Part shown: piece by piece, positions 61,411 through 64,000 of the stretch
How positions within the stretch are numbered: the first letter of the stretch is position 1
How the letters are laid out: every line of letters starts with the position of its first letter
Assembly (NCBI RefSeq): GCF_002994445.1
Contig: NZ_MRZJ01000007.1
Location: 42,138-106,137 of the forward strand
Direction: 5' to 3'
Length of the DNA stretch: 64,000 nt
Origin: Staphylococcus simulans
GTDB taxonomy: Bacteria > Bacillota > Bacilli > Staphylococcales > Staphylococcaceae
The notes under the pieces: model-generated
Seen by the model: the letters and a program-made list of their open reading frames with translations, nothing else
The model's database searches: none
Told to the model about the DNA's origin: nothing
Program-made: the position numbers and the translations under genes

Positions 61411-62361
61411 GTGAAGGTTCTTTCATTAAATAGATTAAAAGACTCAGAGCAGTTATTGGAAGAAACTTTTCCAGAAACAGAATTCGTATTTCGTAAGAAT
61501 GTAGATGAAATCAGCGAAGATGATAAAAAAGATGCAGATATTGTGATCGGATACAGCGGTAAAGCTGATAAAGCTTTCTTTGAAGGTATGCCGAATCTTA
61601 AATTTATTGCATGGTATGCTGCGGGTGTGAATAATCTGCCGCTTGAATATCTTGCAGAGCGAGATATTTTATTAACCAATGCATCAGGTATCCACGCAAA
61701 ACAAATGAGTCAATTTGCGTTTGCATATATTCTAGACGATTACAAACAAATGAGAGTTTCAAGACGCAATCAAGATAATAAGGTATATGATTCTAAAGTA
61801 ACAGGCAGACGATTAGATGGAGATACTATCCTTCTATTAGGTACAGGCAATATTCCTAAAGAAATTGCTAAACTTGCAAATGCGTTTGAAATGAAAGTGA
61901 TCGGCATCAATACTACTGGTCATGAAGTAGATGGATTTGATGAGACTTATCCATTAAATGCATTAAATGAGGTTTTGCCTAAAGCAAATATTATCATTAA
62001 CGTTTTGCCTGAAACTGAAACTACGTATCATTTATTGAAAGCAGAACAATTCGATGCAATGAAAGAGAGTGCATTGTTCATTAACATCGGAAGAGGAACG
62101 ATTGCTTCCGAAGAAACAATTATTAATGCTTTAAAAGAAGATAAAATCAGACATGCTTATTTAGATGTCTTTGAAAAAGAACCTTTATCAGAGGATAGTC
62201 CTTTATATGAACTGGATAATGTAAGTATTACAGCACATATCACAGGCAATGGTAAAGAAAATTTCAATGAAGCATCACAAATATTTATTAGGAATTTCAA
62301 ACATTTTCTCAATGATGGAGATGTAGTTGAGAATAAGGTTGATTTAACTAAAGGTTATTGA
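61411..62361 (+). CDS. D-2-hydroxyacid dehydrogenase family protein
   Basis: 316 aa. Rossmann nucleotide motif LLGTGNIPKEIAKLA (GxGxxx type) at about residue 140, preceded by KFIAWYAAGVNNLPLE; the catalytic Arg is in INIGRGTIASEE and the catalytic His-containing region at AHITGN. The substrate cannot be inferred. A GTG at 61411 is chosen because GGGGTG lies 8 nt upstream; an alternative GTG at 61402 would overlap bcp. Likely co-transcribed with bcp. Confidence 0.85.
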   Translation: MKVLSLNRLKDSEQLLEETFPETEFVFRKNVDEISEDDKKDADIVIGYSGKADKAFFEGMPNLKFIAWYAAGVNNLPLEYLAERDILLTNASGIHAKQMSQFAFAYILDDYKQMRVSRRNQDNKVYDSKVTGRRLDGDTILLLGTGNIPKEIAKLANAFEMKVIGINTTGHEVDGFDETYPLNALNEVLPKANIIINVLPETETTYHLLKAEQFDAMKESALFINIGRGTIASEETIINALKEDKIRHAYLDVFEKEPLSEDSPLYELDNVSITAHITGNGKENFNEASQIFIRNFKHFLNDGDVVENKVDLTKGY

Positions 62362-62379
62362 TTAAATTAAGTGCAAACA

Positions 62380-62409
62380 TTGACATTTCAGTGCTTCAAC
62401 CGTTATATT
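62380..62409 (+). promoter_or_regulatory. perR promoter
   Basis: TTGACA (62380-62385) and TATATT (62404-62409) with an 18-nt spacer, immediately upstream of the Per box. Confidence 0.7.
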
Positions 62410-62418
62410 AATATTAAG

Positions 62419-62433
62419 TAATAATAATTATTA
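62419..62433. promoter_or_regulatory. Per box upstream of perR
   Basis: TAATAATAATTATTA matches 13 of 15 positions of the Per box TTATAATnATTATAA. It lies 10 nt downstream of the -10, where bound PerR would block initiation or elongation, giving autoregulation. Confidence 0.8.
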
Positions 62434-62454
62434 AGTAGAAAGACGGTGGATTAG

Positions 62455-62907
62455 ATGAGTGCAGAAATGGAATCTATTGAGCATCAATTAGAGGACTCTA
62501 TTGCATCTTTAAGAAATGCCGGAATCAGAATTACACCGCAAAGACAAGCCATTCTAAGATTTTTGATTTCCAGTGAAACTCATCCAACAGCAGATGAAAT
62601 TTATCAGGCACTGTCACCAGATTTTCCAAACATAAGTGTTGCTACGATATATAATAACTTGCGAGTGTTTAAGAAAACAGGGATTGTCAATGAATTGACT
62701 TATGGAGATGCATCTAGTCGCTTTGATTTTAATACGCATAATCATTATCACGTAATCTGCGAAAATTGCGGAAAAATCGTTGATTTTCATTACCCTCAAT
62801 TACATGAAGTCGAACAGTTAGCACAACATGTAACAGGATTTAAAGTTTCTCATCACAGAATGGAAATTTACGGATTATGCCCAGAATGCCAAGAAAAAGA
62901 AGAATAA
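62455..62907 (+). CDS. perR: Peroxide-responsive repressor PerR
   Basis: 150 aa Fur-family regulator. Winged-helix DNA-binding part ([25 protein letters not shown]; recognition helix [13 protein letters not shown]), and regulatory metal residues including His in HPTADEI and the HNHYHVIC cluster. Structural zinc Cys4: CENCGK and CPECQ. It senses H2O2 by metal-catalysed His oxidation. Near-identical to S. aureus PerR. Autoregulated through the upstream Per box. Confidence 0.95.
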   Translation: MSAEMESIEHQLEDSIASLRNAGIRITPQRQAILRFLISSETHPTADEIYQALSPDFPNISVATIYNNLRVFKKTGIVNELTYGDASSRFDFNTHNHYHVICENCGKIVDFHYPQLHEVEQLAQHVTGFKVSHHRMEIYGLCPECQEKEE

Positions 62908-62926
62908 GAAATTATTACAAGCTGAA

Positions 62927-62958
62927 CAGACCAAATGCGGAATGCATTTGGTCTTTTT
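62927..62958 (+). terminator. Terminator after perR
   Basis: AGACCAAATGC pairs with GCATTTGGTCT, followed by five T. Confidence 0.9.
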
Positions 62959-63002
62959 ACTATATAAGAGGATTTCAGAAGATCAATAAAAAGTATATGC
63001 TG

Positions 63003-63029
63003 CACTTCATATTACAAGAGTATGAAGTG
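63003..63029 (+). repeat. Perfect inverted repeat upstream of the rRNA operon
   Basis: CACTTCATA and TATGAAGTG with a 9-nt loop form a stable hairpin not followed by a T tract, so it is not a terminator. Confidence 0.6.
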
Positions 63030-63037
63030 GTGTTAAC

Positions 63038-63139
63038 ATGGGAATAATAAAAAATGGTCGAGAAAACGGTAGAATACTAGTATTACTACACACAAAGGGT
63101 AAGAGGGCATTAGGTCTATTTACACTTATACGGCAATAG
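63038..63139 (+). CDS. Possible 33-aa basic micro-ORF
   Basis: ATG at 63038, 8 nt after the hairpin at 63003-63029; codes for a basic peptide (MGIIKNGRENGRILVLLHTK...). The ribosome-binding site is poor (GTGGTG) and no family is recognised. It may be chance. Confidence 0.2.
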   Translation: MGIIKNGRENGRILVLLHTKGKRALGLFTLIRQ

Positions 63140-63203
63140 TTGCTGTTGGTTGCAATCGTACGCACATTAAGTAATTTTATACAAATTTTATTAAAGAAAT
63201 TTA

Positions 63204-63232
63204 TTGACTCTTAACAGAAGACTTGATATGAT
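63204..63232 (+). promoter_or_regulatory. rRNA operon promoter P1
   Basis: TTGACT (63204-63209), 17-nt spacer, TATGAT (63227-63232). Confidence 0.8.
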
Positions 63233-63406
63233 GAATAGGTCGTTGAAACGGCGCAGTAAATTTAACATTGAGAAGTAAAAGTTTGAATTAAAAACTTTAA
63301 CAAAGTGTAAATTTTACTATTGAAAATCAACAAAGAACATTATAGAATAGTTATTGTTGAAAAAAACGAAGGCAAACATTCTTTAAAAAATAATTTTAAA
63401 AAGTGC

Positions 63407-63435
63407 TTGACTTCAAAAATGAAAAGCGGTATAAT
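63407..63435 (+). promoter_or_regulatory. rRNA operon promoter P2
   Basis: TTGACT (63407-63412), 17-nt spacer, TATAAT (63430-63435), about 130 nt before the 16S 5' end. The intervening leader would carry antitermination and processing signals. Confidence 0.88.
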
Positions 63436-63565
63436 TGATTATTGTAACGCGAAAAAATGAACATTGAAAACTGAATGACAATATGTCAACGTTAATTCCA
63501 AATTAACAAACGTTTTAAACGTTTTATAACAAATAGTTTTTATGAGCTAGTCAAACATCATAAAT

Positions 63566-64000
<435 letters not shown>

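Larger units (their letters stand above)
62959..63203. other. Intergenic region between perR and the rRNA promoters
   Basis: About 245 nt without a recognised gene. Contains a perfect 9-bp inverted repeat (63003-63011 and 63021-63029) and a 33-codon open frame at 63038-63139. No tRNA or Rfam-like fold recognised. Confidence 0.4.

Overview
The window is a chromosomal segment of a low-GC Gram-positive coccus, almost certainly a coagulase-negative Staphylococcus. The evidence is near-identity of many proteins to staphylococcal families I know (VraTSR, a Sav1866-type exporter, MurT/GatD, CamS, SdcS, oxygenase-only NOS, the SA1684-type nucleotidase) and a staphylococcal 16S rRNA 5' end. A beta-carbonic anhydrase beside vraSR, a gene I recall as absent from S. 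aureus but present in S. carnosus, points toward the S. carnosus/simulans side of the genus. The species is not proven by this sequence alone.

Layout, left to right. 1-5.6 kb: the edge of a C45-type hydrolase, a tiny transcription unit, a small membrane protein, a LexA-controlled yolD, a lactonase, the dicarboxylate symporter sdcS and a beta-helix protein. 5.6-14.2 kb: an NAD/redox block with pncA, ppaC, an aldehyde dehydrogenase, nos-pheA (minus strand), pncB-nadE, a UPF0316 gene and a NETI gene. 14.4-22.4 kb: purB, yerC-like, then the compact pcrB-pcrA-ligA-camS run. 22.5-30 kb: putP (minus), gatCAB, an orphan type I specificity gene hsdS, dgkB. 30-36.7 kb: rlmD, an aldose epimerase-like gene flanked by twin terminators, dinB, a DEDDh exonuclease and murT-gatD. 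36.7-44.4 kb: an ArAE membrane protein, map, the vraU-vraT-vraS-vraR cell-wall stress operon, then on the minus strand carbonic anhydrase, YihY, and ptpA-ytxH. 44.6-50 kb: a DUF1128 gene, ampS and a thioesterase, yfkAB (minus), a 57-aa gene, a SigB-type promoter with a DJ-1/PfpI stress gene, and sgtB. 50-54.7 kb: recX, a frameshifted yfhH, a TagG/TagH-like ABC pair whose ATPase motifs are degraded, and yfhP. 54.7-62.9 kb: mutY, the nucleotidase, the Sav1866-type exporter, a second ArAE protein, hemL2, bcp, a D-2-hydroxyacid dehydrogenase and perR under a Per box. 63.2 kb to the end: tandem rRNA promoters and the first ~435 nt of 16S rRNA.

Functionally the window is mostly core genome. Three themes recur. 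One is NAD salvage (pncA, pncB and nadE within 8 kb). One is genome maintenance (pcrA, ligA, dinB, mutY, recX, yolD). One is the cell envelope (murT/gatD, vraTSR, sgtB and the TagGH-like pair). The accessory or unusual items are the orphan hsdS, the beta-helix protein without a signal peptide, the apparently dead TagH-like ATPase, the frameshift in yfhH, and two or three micro-ORFs in otherwise non-coding DNA. No prophage, transposase, CRISPR array or tRNA was recognised. Starts were chosen from ribosome-binding sites and remembered family lengths. All homology statements are from recognition, not a database search.
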